64,000 nt of DNA from Bradysia coprophila (GCF_014529535.1 NW_023503313.1:2004081-2068080); one strand, 5' to 3'. Shown: positions 48,215 to 60,805, numbered from the stretch's first letter. Notes: generated by a model from the sequence alone, not told the origin. Translations and numbers: made by a program.

Positions 48215-50106
48215 ATTTTCCGTGTGTAGTACGACGTTTTACTATGCGAGTGATGTAAAGGTTATTGCCTATACATGTAATAGCCTTGTTACATGCACCA
48301 GCATAGTAAACAAATTTAATCTCAGAACATCCTCATCCTAATGCAATATGAAAGTGAGTGTAAATGTTTGGCGTATGTTAATTATATTGAAACGCTGAGT
48401 GTCGATCTACCTAGACTACAAAACTATCCACATTGTTTGTATGTAAATTATTCGCTCAGATTTTCTACTCGAAAGTGGAACAATCGATGACTAACATTTG
48501 TTAGATGTGCTCTTTCAGCGGCTAATCTAAATAATTTACAATTTTTATCACACCATAAATTTACGAAAATTTCACCAAAAAATGTTTTTAATTTAATTTG
48601 TCGGTCCTACTAACACCGAGAGGTATTTACGACCAAACGTTTATTATGATAATTCTTTACTTTCGATAAAGCTGATGCGTGATATTAATGGCACTATAAC
48701 CGCTTCGCAGAGATTTTTCTTCCATCCTCTTTTGTCTCGAAATGGCTATCAGTTTGCTGGCCATTGTTTCTCGTATTCAATTATATCTTTCAAATGACAG
48801 CTGAATTAAATGTTAATTAGTTAACAGCAACGCCTGAATTTAATCATTTACACTGTGCAGTTGTAAGATCACAATTTACAAGAGGCGAAGACATATTAAT
48901 TAACAAATGCAGAAATGTGTAATTCGGTCAGTAGAAATTAATTAATGGTTGTAAGAGTGCGCAACGCTTGTCGACGAGACGGGGTCAGTGTCAGTTAAAT
49001 TACATAATTTTGGCCGAAAAGATTCTGTACCACAAGTTTTCTCAGCTGCAACGTTTTTGGTGACAAATCAACCGACTTTAAAACGAGTTTTTGTTTGAAT
49101 AGTAGTACTGGGAATAGGTAAGTGAAACATGAAACTATCAGGTTTCGAACAATGCTGTTTTACTAAACGAAGTGCGTTTCTAGCGGGATGCAACGTTCCC
49201 CGCGTAAATTTTTTCACAGATGCGTAAAGTCCTACGTTGTGGTAATGACAAAGAAAAGAACGAACTCTGATCGATGTCTTTAGCAAAACACATGATAAAA
49301 TTGTGAAGTAATAGATTCTACATTTTTATGTCGACAATACTGGGATAAAAAGAAAGAAAATTATGATTAAGGAGTTTTGAAACCTTGTATAACCATAATT
49401 AAAATTATAAAATTTTGTGAATGACAAGCCGTAGTCATATTTAGGTACGTCTGGATGACTTCCGTACTGTAAGTATCAACTCAACATAATAACATGAAGA
49501 CCGGTGTCACACGGTACTTTTAGTAAGGAGGCCTTAAAATCTAAGCAATATTGTTGCTATTACATTACTCTTCAGGAAAAACATTTGTTCTACGACTTTA
49601 ACTTCTGAGCCCCAGAAAGGCCCTAACGAGGAGGGTTGGCCTAGTGGCTTAGTGGTCGTCACACAATGTAGAAAATCCAGTTTGATTTCAAAGTGAAAAA
49701 AGTGGTGTCAAATGAAAAATTAAATCAGGAAACAGATTTTGAATTAAAGGAACAAGACAAAAATCTGAAAATGTAAGTTGTCTGACACAACAGCCAATAC
49801 AAAATCTGTTTTAAAACTTCATTTTTTAAGTCGTAAGACAAACCGCCCGCGACCTTATGAGATACTTAAAGTGTCGAGTGATAGGGTTCTATTCAATTAT
49901 CTTAAATAAAATGTTAATTGGATCGCAGAAACGCCTTTTTTGAATGTTAGACGAGCGGGTCTGTTCTACAACTTCTAGGGCTTCTCGTCGGCGACAAATC
50001 TCGTCGTTGGAAGTGTTTTGAATGAATTGCAATTATAAAATCATTAAAAGAAATGATATCGCGCAGCTCATATTAGCTTGACGCAAATAGAAGCCTCTCG
50101 ATCGGG

Positions 50107-50358
50107 TTCTTAAGTACAGTTTGTTCATGTCATTTTTACACAGTTTTAGATATGTCAGAGTTTTAAATGTACCCAGTCAATTAAGTTCTTCCCAAATTAT
50201 GAATTTTTGGCGCAAAATTTAAAATTTCTATCGCGAATTCAAATATTGCGCAATTTGGGAAGAACTTAATTGACTGGGTACATTAAAAACTCTGACATAT
50301 CGACATATCTTCAGAAACTGTGTAAAAATGAAATGAACAAACTGTAAGAAGAACTTAA
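50107..50358. repeat. Foldback element, arms about 100 bp
   Basis: TTCTTAAGTACAGTTTGTTC... through TTAAGTTCTTCCCAAATT is inverted after a short spacer, with an 8-base insertion (GACATATC duplicated) in the right arm. Confidence 0.85.
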
Positions 50359-50962
50359 AGCAACCAAACAGAATAGAATAACATACAGCTAATAAAAGAC
50401 CCAATTTGAAATATTTAAATCAGTCGGTCAACCTGCTGATCATAAATCGAACACACACCTAAGATCGTTCAACTATAATTTCCACAAGTCAAGGCTGGCT
50501 TTCATAATAAAACCGCCTGTGGCACGTGAAAGAATGTCAAGTTGTAACCTTGAAAAGAAAATTGAATCAAATAATCAATTTTACATAAATTCAATTAAAT
50601 GTCGTCCCACATTAACACACTTTATTAATCTAACGTATGGCTCTGCTTGTTTTTTTTTCTTTTTCTTTTTTCTTTTGCTTAATCCATGATAAACTGATGA
50701 TTTTACGAGGTAAAAGTAGTACATTATTTTTATGTCATTTAACAATCGAATAATTTATTGATATTGCCGTTCCAGCAAAACTGGAATGTATTCTGCGGAC
50801 ATTTCGAGGTTGTTGCAATTAATTGTAATTATAATTTTTTTTAAACAAACCAGCATGGAATGGCCAAAAAAAAAACAAAATTGAAACCAATTTGTATAAA
50901 TAAAGAGCATTGCGGTAAAAGTATAAGTTGAGCTGAGAAAGTCAAATATTTATTTTATTGAT

Positions 50963-51152
50963 TCAAAGAACTTCACTTTCATATTTCTCTCTTGCGGAAC
51001 CACAGCCATTCAATTTACAAAATTTTTTAGCACATTCTCCGCTTTTCAGATCGTCATATGAATAAATAATGTGAGTCAACATTCCGGATCGAATCGGAAT
51101 GTGATGAATTGCGGTTGGAAATTTAATGGATGATCGCATTAACGGACAATGA
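50963..51152 (-). CDS. Candidate terminal exon of a small Cys-containing protein
   Basis: A long pyrimidine tract and AG on the minus strand (TTACCTTTGAG) precede 51152. The frame then runs 62 codons to TGA at 50965-50963, and AATAAA follows within 15 bases (50949-50959). The peptide includes FPTAIHHIPIRSGMLTHIIY and SGECAKKFCKLNGCGS (C-x4-C-x4-C). No upstream exon could be placed with confidence, and the family is not recognised. Composition is less AT-driven than surrounding frames, which is the reason for listing it. Confidence 0.33.
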
Positions 51153-52260
51153 CTCAAAGGTAAGGTTGAGGAAAAAAAAATCATGGAACTTCATCCTTTT
51201 AGTAGTCATAGAATTGTCACCAATATAATTAGCAATTAAAACGAAATTATAATTAGCAAAATAAATAATTATAAAACCTTGCTCGGAAGCACCACCATCG
51301 CACTAGTAAATAAGTTTCCTTTTACTAAAATGCACTCTTCTTTAGTAGCCAGTTTTATAAAGAAACAAGAATAAAAACGAAATTATTTTTCTAAAAAAAA
51401 AACAAAACCAATTCTATAAACTAGTTTTATCACATTTTATCTTTTACGTGCGACACACTCGGTTCTTTTTTACAACTGGTGAATAAACAACACACAATAA
51501 ATTTACCAGAACGAATTGAATTTTCCACCAAGTTCAAATATTTAAACGAATTCTTTCACTCAGAAGTTGTGTGTATATGGTTGGTATGGATGAGGTGGTT
51601 CTTTTTAATTGTTATTTCTCTTCTCTTCAATTCTCAACGATACTACCACTGAACCAAATCCAAATTAACTGATCAAAAATGTCGTTCAAATGCACAAAAT
51701 ATCCAAAATGAAAAATATTCACCGAGTAACAACTGCTTGCTGCAAGTATTCTTTAACGTGGATGAATTATTAAAATTAATTTCAACTGAACGCGGGTACG
51801 ATACAAAGCTTCATGTCAACTATGGCCGTTGATAATCGTATGGTATTAATGGGCTCTCGTATACACAACAACAAAAAATGGTAATATAAACAAAACAACA
51901 CTCACAAATCCAATGTATACCATTGATAGTTCTTCTTTTCTCGTCGTCGTCGTGTATATGTTTATTATTTAAAAAAAAATATCTGTAGTATCTTGTTAAG
52001 CGTACACCAGAAGAAGAAGAAGAGAAAATGTTGAGGTATCCATTCCGTCGAAGATTTGAAAATAATAAAGTGAAAAAATGTGAAGAATACAAAAAAAGCT
52101 AAAACAAAATTGAATAGCTCTCCATGTATTAATACACGTTGCGTTTTGGACGGGTATAAAATGAATGTATGGATACCTATAGAACAAATTAAATGTATAA
52201 ACATTAATATCGTACATACCCAACCATACATATATGCAATTACGATCAAGATATTTTTAT

Positions 52261-52419
52261 TCAGGTTATCAGGTCATTGATGTCTCTTCCTCTTCTGTTA
52301 TGATTCAGTTTTTGTATTATACACACGTCTATCTCAGCAGAGAGCTGTTTGGATAAAAGGCGACAATTATCATCGGCGGATATAATTAATTTTTCTTCAA
52401 TAACTCGAAACACTTTCAT
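52261..52419 (-). CDS. Tiny ORF (52 codons) between a TATA box and AATAAA
   Basis: A minus-strand TATAAAATG at 52474-52466 lies 47 bases upstream of an ATG at 52419. The frame (MKVFRVIEEKLIISADDNCR...) runs 52 residues to TGA at 52263-52261, where AATAAA overlaps the stop. There is no signal peptide and no recognised domain. The compact arrangement is suggestive, but a 52-codon frame can occur by chance. Confidence 0.25.
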   Translation of the reverse strand: MKVFRVIEEKLIISADDNCRLLSKQLSAEIDVCIIQKLNHNRRGRDINDLIT

Positions 52420-52652
52420 TTGAAATTCTAAACAATGGAAACTTTCAATGATTTTGGTTTTGTTACATTTTATACGTTGATTTAGCTTGGCGGGTTCGTT
52501 TCTTCTCTTCGTTTTTTTTTACTCTCCTTTCTGACTTACATTTCGAATGCATTTCGTCTTGGGTAAGAATTCTCCCATTTAATAACATTTAAACTTGGAA
52601 TATTAAAAACATTTCTGATGATAATGATGATTGTAGTATAATACGGTAATCT

Positions 52653-52662
52653 TATATAAAAG
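52653..52662 (+). promoter_or_regulatory. Orphan TATA box, possibly half of a divergent promoter
   Basis: TATATAAAAG followed by AAACCGGAAGAGTCAAGTCA is a very good insect TATA box and start region on the plus strand. It lies about 180 bases from a minus-strand TATAAAA (52468-52474) that points the other way. No convincing plus-strand coding exon was found downstream, so the target is unknown. Confidence 0.35.
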
Positions 52663-52938
52663 AAACCGGAAGAGTCAAGTCATTCTTCTATAGTACACAT
52701 TTCAAGCACAATAAATATTTAGATTTATTGTTAAAAAATAGAAAATTGGAAATTATAATTTATTCAAAATATTTATTTACATAGCCGATTAAAGTCTCCT
52801 AAATTTGTTTGCAAATCATTTTAGAATTTACATTCCAACACACACAAACAGGTAAACAATCTTCCGGGGGATCTGCTGGGTATTTGAATTAATGATATGC
52901 ACGTAAGTGGGATGCAGAGCTGTAATAGTATATTATTT

Positions 52939-53060
52939 CCGAGGTTCCAAGTTGTGTATTTGATAAGTGGGGTGTCAAATAACAACTTGGAACCTCGTAA
53001 GTACAATGCTTTACGTGATTAGACAATGTAAATGAAAATGAAACATGCCGTAACACGTAA
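52939..53060 (-). repeat. Palindromic repeat, copy 2
   Basis: Inverted copy of the unit at 21718-21890: hairpin CGAGGTTCCAAGTTG / CAACTTGGAACCTCG, followed by the complement of the TTACGTGTTACGGCATGTTT arm ending at 53060. Confidence 0.8.
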
Positions 53061-54359
53061 ATTAATTTGATTTCTATGGGAGCGTAAGAGGTAATGCGTT
53101 ATATTTCAACTGCTGATACGTTTGCAAGACATCGTGTATATTTTCGCCGAGATGAAACTCTTAAAAATTCACCAATTTTGTCGTATTAACGATTGAATTA
53201 TTCAGTTGTTTTCAATTGTTCACTCTCGCGAAATTTTATAGATTTATAGATCGATATTAAGCATATGTGTAAAATATTTGTTGTTTGTTTGCACCAAGTT
53301 CTTTTCATACAGTTTGGTTTTTGGGATGGTTTTGTTGCTGCTGTTGCTTTTGCGCATTTTCGATGTATAATAAAGAACAATTTTTTGCTCAGATTATTAA
53401 TCTGAACAACTTTCATTACAAGTTTAACACACTTTATTCGGTCAACAGTGAAATTTCCGGTATTTTCTAGCACTACACCTTCCTAGACTGGAAATCTAAA
53501 TTGCTAATCGGATGTTGTCGAAGAATTTCGATTTCAAAATCTGCACCTAGCGCCTAGCGGACTCTACTTTATATACTTCATTTCTCAGTATAAAATTTAA
53601 GAAACACGTTCAGCCGTTTCGAACCAGCGCAGCCGATCGGCTCCACAGATCTTTATTTAAAAAGGCTCACCGAAAACATTTTATTAATTAACAAGTTTTA
53701 GTAATTCAAATTTAACCTGTCACATATTCATCTGTTACCGATATGGACGACAAAAATAATGACAGGCTCTGTGTAATTTGGTCCTTTATATAGTAAAATG
53801 CATGTTAAAAAAAATTGAAGTACAAGATTTGAAATCAACCGATTAAAAATACTTTGATCGATGGAATTAATAGACCCGATAATAATGCTGGTCATATGTT
53901 TGCCGTATGTAACAGGTTAAAGAAATCAATTAATTACTTCCAAATTGCTGTCCCTAACGCTTGAGAATGTAAAAAACCGAACACTCTTCTACATTGCTAC
54001 TTCTCCGACTCCAACCCTCTACATTTGATATGAATTTCGAAAAAAATAATGGTCAATGCAACTAACTAAAAACGGTAAAGCTATTTCTGTAATATCCAGT
54101 TACAATAAGCCTTTCAAAAAAAATGTCCTAGGTTCATTCACTTAATAAACAAGCAAATTCATTTCACTTTTACCTGAAACTCTACGAAAAGGAAACTCGG
54201 AGCTGAAAGTAGCGGAACACTGAATGATAAGTAGCTCAGATACTATGCATCACAAGAAATTTTTGTTTCTTATATTCTACCTATAAGCGATTTCAATTGT
54301 TCTGGAACGTTTCCTCCCAATTGAAAGGTATACCTATACTTTTCAAGATGTGTATAATA
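53061..54359. other. AT-rich flank of the CACTA element
   Basis: Nothing recognisable was seen. A T-rich open frame at 53285-53470 (cysteine run from TGT/TGC repeats) is low-complexity. Confidence 0.5.
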
Positions 54360-54600
54360 CACGGAAAAAATAATATCATCCGTAGTGAATTATAATGGGA
54401 TGAATAATTATACTTTGTTCCTTTAATACAAAAGATCATTTATTGCCTATACTTTAATATACAGACATGTAGTACTCAAGGTCAACAATAAGATTATCAA
54501 TTGACAATAATTTCATTTACCACGAAGAGTAATAGTGCTACAGGTACTGTTTTATACTACATATAATATACATTCGTCAAAAATATTGCAACGTATTACC
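54360..54600 (+). repeat. Left terminal inverted repeat of the CACTA-like element
   Basis: The first 60 bases are perfectly complementary to the right end. Imperfect similarity, including a conserved TTTAATATACAGACATGTAG block, continues to about 54600. Confidence 0.85.
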
Positions 54601-54892
54601 ACAAGTTATCATTTTCGTAAAACATTTGCTAGAAATAAGATATTTCATAACATCATTCACAACGAATGATTTACTCTATTGCAAGAAAATCACAACCAAA
54701 TTGCGCAGAACTACTTTCGATTCATCCGATTCTGCTATATATTCCAAGACTTTGCCACAATTTTTGTAATCTCATTCAAAAACCACTGTTTTATTATATT
54801 TTTTAAACCAAAATTTTAATAATACTGAACAATCAACATAGAAATTCATAACATTTGAGTTGCAATTAATTTACAAGATCTTAAAATAAATC

Positions 54893-57273
54893 TTAAAATG
54901 AAATATATTTATTTTCGCCAGCATCAAAAATATAAGAGACTTTTCGAATGAAGTCTTTTGAAAGCTTATGTACAAAAAAATCGTTTTCTATAAGAACAGC
55001 ATAAGCATGAAAATGTTCATGAAATCCCAAGTTAGTAAGTTTTTGACAGCCGAAAAAAATAAGATTCTCATTTTCAATAATCACATCAGTAACTAATCCA
55101 AAAATCGGTGTATCATCAATTTCCATTCCAGTCTGTATCACAGAATTACGTTTGACTAAAATACCACCAATATCAATAAAAGTAGCTAATCCAATTTTTG
55201 TTGAATCTGTTTTAAGTCTGTATTTATGACGTAGCGATATATTGTCCTCATTGCCAACATTTCCAAGTTTGACTTCTTTAACAGTTCCAGTAAAATACAA
55301 GAAGAAGTGAGATAACTGAAATTCAATCTTCTTAGCAAAAGTCGTCAATAAATTTATTCGACAGCTCACAACTTTTGAAATATTTTTAAATTTTTTGTGA
55401 AACGATTCATATCTCATGCATGAAACGGAGCTAAGAGGACCTATAGCTTGCATTATTCGAGGATAATGGACCATGAAGTGGTGCTTTGGCTTCAAATTAT
55501 CTTCTGGAAAGCATTTTAGATATAAGGAATGATGTTCAGAAACCAAACTTGACAATAACTGATATGTTAGTACGTGAACAGTTTTTGCAGTTACAATTGA
55601 GAGAATCTGTCGTAAAACCAAATATAACTTCCACTCGGGACTGTGTTTATTAACGCGATGGCCGATTATAAACGCGAAATTTACAACGAGTACGTACATT
55701 TCTTCACCAGTAGTTCTTAGTTTTTTATTTTTCAACATTTCGAAGGTTATCGGATCGACTTTTTTATTTTTTACCAGTGGACCGTAGTTGTGAAATCGAA
55801 TATTTGCATTTAACTCATCTAAGGTGAAGAAGCTCTTTGTCAAAAAATTCATAATTATGTTACATAAGTCATAGTGGCAAACACCTTCTAGAAAATCATG
55901 CAGGACATCGACAGAAAAATTTCTTGTCACATGGAAACGGCAAATGTTATTAAACACAGAATTCGTTTTGATACCGGTTAGAGAGAAATCTTTAAGTAAA
56001 TCTGAACAGTAGTTACGATAGTTTCGAAGTGATGCCGTGTCTTCAGTCAAAGCGTGTTGACACAAGTCTTTTCTTAACTTACAAAATCTACAATAATAAT
56101 TATGGTTGAAACTATCAGAGAAAGATAAAATGCCGTTAAGGCCCAAGTTGTCCCCCAAAACCAGAGCGACAATAAATTTAACAGTTTGGATTTTTCCGCA
56201 ATTAACCTTTATGCCGTTATAATAAAGATCATTTAGCAAGTTTACAATAGGATCAAATATATTTTCATTTCCATAAAGAGTTCGGTCTTCTGAGAAGAAT
56301 AGAGCAACCGGAAATATATATTCTAGTTTAGATACTATATGATCAGGTAGAAATGGTAGACCCATGTAAGTTCCACCAATTTTGTATGCTCCAGAATGGG
56401 ATCCAACTACGTTCAACGGTTCAAAATCGTCAAAAAAAATATTTATAGGTAAATACAAAACTGATTGATCGACATTTTTTTCTAACGATAAGAGTTTTCG
56501 CCATAAAGGCGATTGCACTATGTTCGAAATTGATCCATCTGTACAAGATTGCAGGCCAGTAACAAAATTATAAATATCAGACATAACATTAGGCAAATTG
56601 AAAAATTTTTGCAAAATACGAGGAATGTTAAAAATTTTCACGATTCTTTTTTCCTCTCGAAGCTTAGGATTACCGTTTACGAATGTTAGTACGTTAGTTG
56701 ATGATACAGTATAGTCTGTCGAGGAAATATATACGCCAGCGTTGATTAAAGCATTTTTTAATTTGAATTCAGATTGCACAGACGATGGGTTCGAAAAAAA
56801 TCATAAAATTCACTCAATATTGTGGCTTCAACGCCTAATTGTGTCTCCAAATGTTTGAGGCTTAGGAAAGCCTTAGAATAACACTCAAAACTTTTTCGCG
56901 ATATTTCGAAACATTTTTTATTCGCAATTTGCTCATCTGATAGCAATTCCAAGGCTTGTTTAAGCATGTCATTTTTCAAATTTAATATCGTACGACTGAC
57001 TGCTTCGTTGCATTGACTTTGTGCAACATTTTGAGCAACAACGTTGGTGGTACCTTTAGGCAATTCAAATTCGTCAGCACAAACCGATCCGACTGAGTCT
57101 TGGACAGAATGAGATTTTAAATGCTTCTTCAATGATGATTTGCTAGTATGAACGCAAATGCATTTTTCATATGGACACCATATTTTTTCGGTTTGTGGAT
57201 GTGAATATTGAAAATGTAAGAAAAATGAGTCTATGGAACTGACCTTTTTCTTACAAGATTTACAAAATAACAT
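54893..57273 (-). CDS. CACTA/EnSpm-like transposase with N-terminal zinc fingers (one frameshift)
   Basis: ATG at 57273 opens a frame with two C2H2-type fingers: C-x2-C...H-x4-H at residues 4-26 and CPYEKC...HLKSH around residues 33-54. The frame ends 171 codons later. The main frame, open back to about 56795, continues for about 630 codons to 54893. The two registers meet at a run of seven T on the minus strand (about 56793-56799). One more T would give a continuous protein of about 795 residues. The large part has the motifs of this transposase group: LPINIFFDDFEPLNVVGSHS, GDNLGLNGIL, CRFCK, and SVDVLHDFLEGVCHYDL, which resembles the LDVMHIEKN motif of plant CACTA transposases, then KPKHHFMVHYP. 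It is presumed to bind and cut the element's inverted repeats. Whether the frameshift is real is open. Confidence 0.8.
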
Positions 57274-57343
57274 TTTTATTTTTGATGCCAGCGAAGTGGA
57301 AAATATAGAAAATAGGAATGTAGTGAAAAAATTAAATTAAAAA

Positions 57344-60300
57344 TTACAAACTAGGCTCATCGGTTACAATATTTCTTATATCTTGTATGAAGGTCAGAAC
57401 GGTTGCCGTCTGCTTATTATTTATCGCCTCAATACCGTAAACTTCACTGTGGATAAATTGCCAAACGTGCAACGTTTCGTCTGGATACGAACAATTCAAA
57501 GCTAGGAAGCACTTGAAAAGAATGTCGAACCCAAGCAAACAATCTTTGATGTAATATTTTTGTTCAGCCAAATAAATATGGGCGCTCGGACTCGACAATT
57601 CACCAAAAATATATAATCGAGGTTTGAGAACGAGGGTGCTTTCCTTATGGCACTCCTTAAACTCGACGTTGTATTTATCCGCAGCAGATTCAGTCTGAAA
57701 TTGTATGCGTGTAACTAAAAGTTAAAGGTGGTGCGGATGGTGTATACCTTGAAAAAAGGACAAAATAGTTGGCCCACTGTTACCCGATTCAACTTTTTTT
57801 TTCCAAGTGGCATGAGAAGTGGCAGTAATCTTAGCGCTGTTACTTGCTGAATCGCTAAAAACGTAAATAAGTTACGAAAAGTCCTGTGTATGAGACATGC
57901 TTTACTTACTATTTGATATATTCGAATTTGCTGACGATATTTCATTGTATGCAGCAAGACAATCTTTAATTTCGGAGCAGTTTCTCTTCTTACGTGAAGC
58001 ATACAATATTAGCTTTGCGGCAATACCAGCTAGTTGGGATGTTTTAGTATTGAGTACTTTATCGGCGTCAATAATAAGCTTAAAGAAAAATTAAATACAC
58101 AAGAATTTATAGCAATCAGAAACTAAGAAAGTAAAATGAAAATTCAAAAAATTGCACTAGCAAATTCAGTGATTCAATAAATTTGAATCTGACGTTATAA
58201 AAGCTATTTTAATTCATTTCTCTCAAATTGCAAATTTTATATTACGGTAAAGAATAGTCTGGAGAGGAGTTGGTCACGATAGTTTTAAATTGTAAAAGGG
58301 AATAGTCGGTCAAACAGTGATGCATAAAATTTAAAATACTCCGTAAAGTAGACTGTACTCTGTATGTACAGTGTACAGCTGTGGCAGTCTTTTAATCAGG
58401 TGTTTTTGTTGTTTGTGTTTACGTTTTTCTTTCATTTGTATTATTTGTGATACGCAAATCAGATTGTGGGATAAATACTAAAATTAGAAATTATTAGAGA
58501 TCCGAATGTCCAATATTATTAGACCATCAACTACTCCCAACCTCACAGAACATAAGGATAGGCTAATCTTCGGTACGCAGTTTTTATTTTAACTTCATCA
58601 TTTAAAAGGTTACACTGACAAGCCGCCTCGGTGGCCCAGTACAAACGTCGAAGATCGACGGCAAGGAGGTCCCCAGTTCAATACTAGGTAGACCCAAAGG
58701 AGGATTCGGTTGATATATATCAACCTGAGCCTTCTTTATGTTTTTTTAATTTTATAATTTCGCTTTGCTGAAAAACTAAAGACTAAATTTCGCCTTTTTA
58801 TTGATGGAATTGATGCAGTGTTTGTGAAGCGAAGTATCTTGAATGGATTCACTGTTTTCATAATTATAAAGTGCTGTGCAGTAACGCCTAGATTTTTTCA
58901 TTCAGTGCTTTTTAAGAATATTGCGTAAACAAACAAAACGTTTGAGTTAGACTTATACGTTTTGTATCATTGCATTTCGGGTTTACTTATAAATAGGCAC
59001 TTTCAATAACCCCAAGCTTCCCAAATTTGAAATTTAAAAACCTCAGTGCAACTTTCCAAAAATGCGAAGGCTTGGATTGTCATTCTAAAAACAAATACTA
59101 ACCAGTTCATAACCCTGGTCCAACCGGAACGCCGGAAATTTTCTGATGTACTCGAATACCGATAGTTCAGCTAGCAATTGTTGCCTCTCTTCATAGCAAA
59201 TCTTCCATGATTGAACGATCACTTCGAAATCTTCGGTTTCCTCCAAAAGCACTTTGAACGCCTCGGATTTCTCGGTCAATTGATTGGGCTTTTCGTCTAA
59301 ACATAATTTTCGTGTTAAAGCGTTCCTTAAGACAATCATTTCTTTAAATTTACCGGGTTGGGTCAACGCTTTTGATCGCTTCGTAATTAGTGCGGCTTCT
59401 CGGAGCTCCGCCTTGTAATTCTGGTATGCACTAAATAGCTTTCCTTGCGCAGGTTGACTTTTTACAGCAGGTATGTAGTACGTTCCTGGTAATTCGCTGG
59501 CAAACAACTGCACAATGAGTTTGGCGAGATAGATGAATTCGTCTTTCTTTATACTAAAAAATAAGATTACGAGAACGCTTGTCAGAGCAAGGAAAAATAA
59601 ATTATTTTTAGAGAATTTAAGGAGCATGCGAGCGATGCGATACTTCTTGAATTTAGTTTTTTAGCGCATTTAATTCATTCCAACACAATTTTGTCCTAGA
59701 AGCGCGGCAGCGCTACATGTCAACCATTCAAAACTATTTAACTTGCAGATAACTATACTTCTTCTTTTTCAGCCTGTCCGGATAACTATACTAAGCTCTA
59801 TGAATATGATTCTAATCTAAATCTCTTCTAATATATATCTATTTCAATTTCAAAAAAGTAAAAAAATAAAGAAATCCTTACACGCGATAAAACTCTTTAA
59901 CAAGCAAATGATGTATCACAGCCTTACTTATAACGGTTCGCTCAAAGTCGTCAAGCGGCTTGTTGTGGTTTATGTGTTTTGTTATTATAATTTTCAGCTT
60001 GATGTTGGGAATATCAACGATATCCTAAAAGTGATTTGAGTGATAATTTTAAATTGCATAATAATGGATGCTGACAAGGTTCTACCTGCACCGTCTTGAT
60101 TGTAGACTGAACATTTTTCGTGGTATCAATGGCAATATCAGAGCACGATATCATTTTAAAATTGTCAACGGACTCAGACTGTTTGCCAACATGAAAAGAC
60201 TCGTCATCAAAAATGTTAACTATGCCACTTTCATAGTTTAACATTGATTTCTGTTCGTTCAAGTCCGCGCAAACATGTTCAACGATTTTAGAGATGTCAT

Positions 60301-60444
60301 TAGCTTCGAGAACATGGCCTTTTTCACGAACAGATTCCAAAAAATTGTTGTACAAATTTTCAAATTTAATGCGCGGAACCAATTCCGGAATCGCCTCTTT
60401 TATGTGAGCTGGTTTTAGTGTGATGAAGTCTGCGTATTCAATAC
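57344..60444 (-). CDS. Second transposon-encoded protein with SAM-like N-terminus, at least 5 exons
   Basis: Minus-strand exons are 60444-60086, 59546-59103 (an AG seven bases earlier is an alternative), 58078-57910, 57854-57748 and 57694-57344. Phases agree at each junction and translation ends at TAA/TGA-closed 57344. Exon 1 contains FITLKPAHIKEAIPELVPRI, resembling the core helices of a SAM domain. Exon 2 has FKVLLEETEDFEVIVQSWK and FEYIRKFPAFRLDQGYEL. Later exons give LRLLPLLMPLG, LVLKPRLYIFGE and HVWQFIHSEVYGIEA. Proteins with this motif order are common in arthropod and fish genomes beside such transposases. That association is from general knowledge and no function is established here. 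A coding start was not found: the first exon begins after TTTTTAG with one missing base, so an N-terminal exon lies upstream or is lost. Confidence 0.6.
58611..58747 (+). mobile_element. tRNA-derived SINE copy 1
   Basis: ACACTGACAAGCCGCCTCGG starts a segment with an A-box-like TGGCCCAGTACAA and a B-box-like CAGTTCAATACT about 45 bases later, ending in a short T-rich tail. It is alignable along its length with 60869-61002. It has inserted in the intron between exons of the second transposon gene. Confidence 0.6.
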
Positions 60445-60624
60445 CTAAAAACGCAACATTAAATTGATCATAGGCAAAGAAAACAAAAAGATCTTTGCGA
60501 TGTTGTTCAGTTGTAAACAAAAACAATTTATCTATACATGCTTATGTCAAAAACGTTTCGACTGTTTTCGTTTTCTCTTTGCTCTCTTTTCTGAAAAAAT
60601 GACAATACGACCAATACGACGCAA

Positions 60625-60805
60625 TCAGAGAAATGTTAAGTTGGTACGCCTGTGGCGAGATAGAAACAACATGAAGGAGCATGTCGAAAAAATTTGCACC
60701 TCTCTTGAGAGAATTCGTATGTAATTCTCTCCCATACCGTACACAATTTTTAACCTCAGATTCCTTCCATCTCGCCACAGGCATACCAACTTATCATTTC
60801 TCTGA
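60625..60805. mobile_element. Small inverted-repeat element nested in the CACTA element
   Basis: TCAGAGAAATGTTAAGTTGG at 60625 is inverted at 60768-60805, over about 38 bases with a few mismatches. The short interior includes a second palindrome (GAGAGAATTCGTATG...). GCA lies on both sides if the element is taken one base longer, a possible 3-bp duplication. No coding capacity is seen. Confidence 0.6.

Larger units (their letters stand above)
45866..50962. other. Intergenic stretch upstream of the Osiris-like gene
   Basis: No gene was recognised. AAACGTTCGGAACG occurs at about 46901 and 47091. A tRNA-like TTGGCCTAGTGGCTTAGTGG at 49633 may be a degraded SINE. AACAACAACAACAACAA at 47630 is a microsatellite. 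Confidence 0.5.

Noticed and set aside
49630-49700. tRNA-like TTGGCCTAGTGGCTTAGTGG
   Set aside because: The A box is good but the B box is poor and there is no acceptor stem; at most a degraded SINE.
53285-53470. Plus-strand frame with a run of cysteines downstream of the orphan TATA box
   Set aside because: The cysteines come from a TGT/TGC simple repeat; no signal peptide or splice context.
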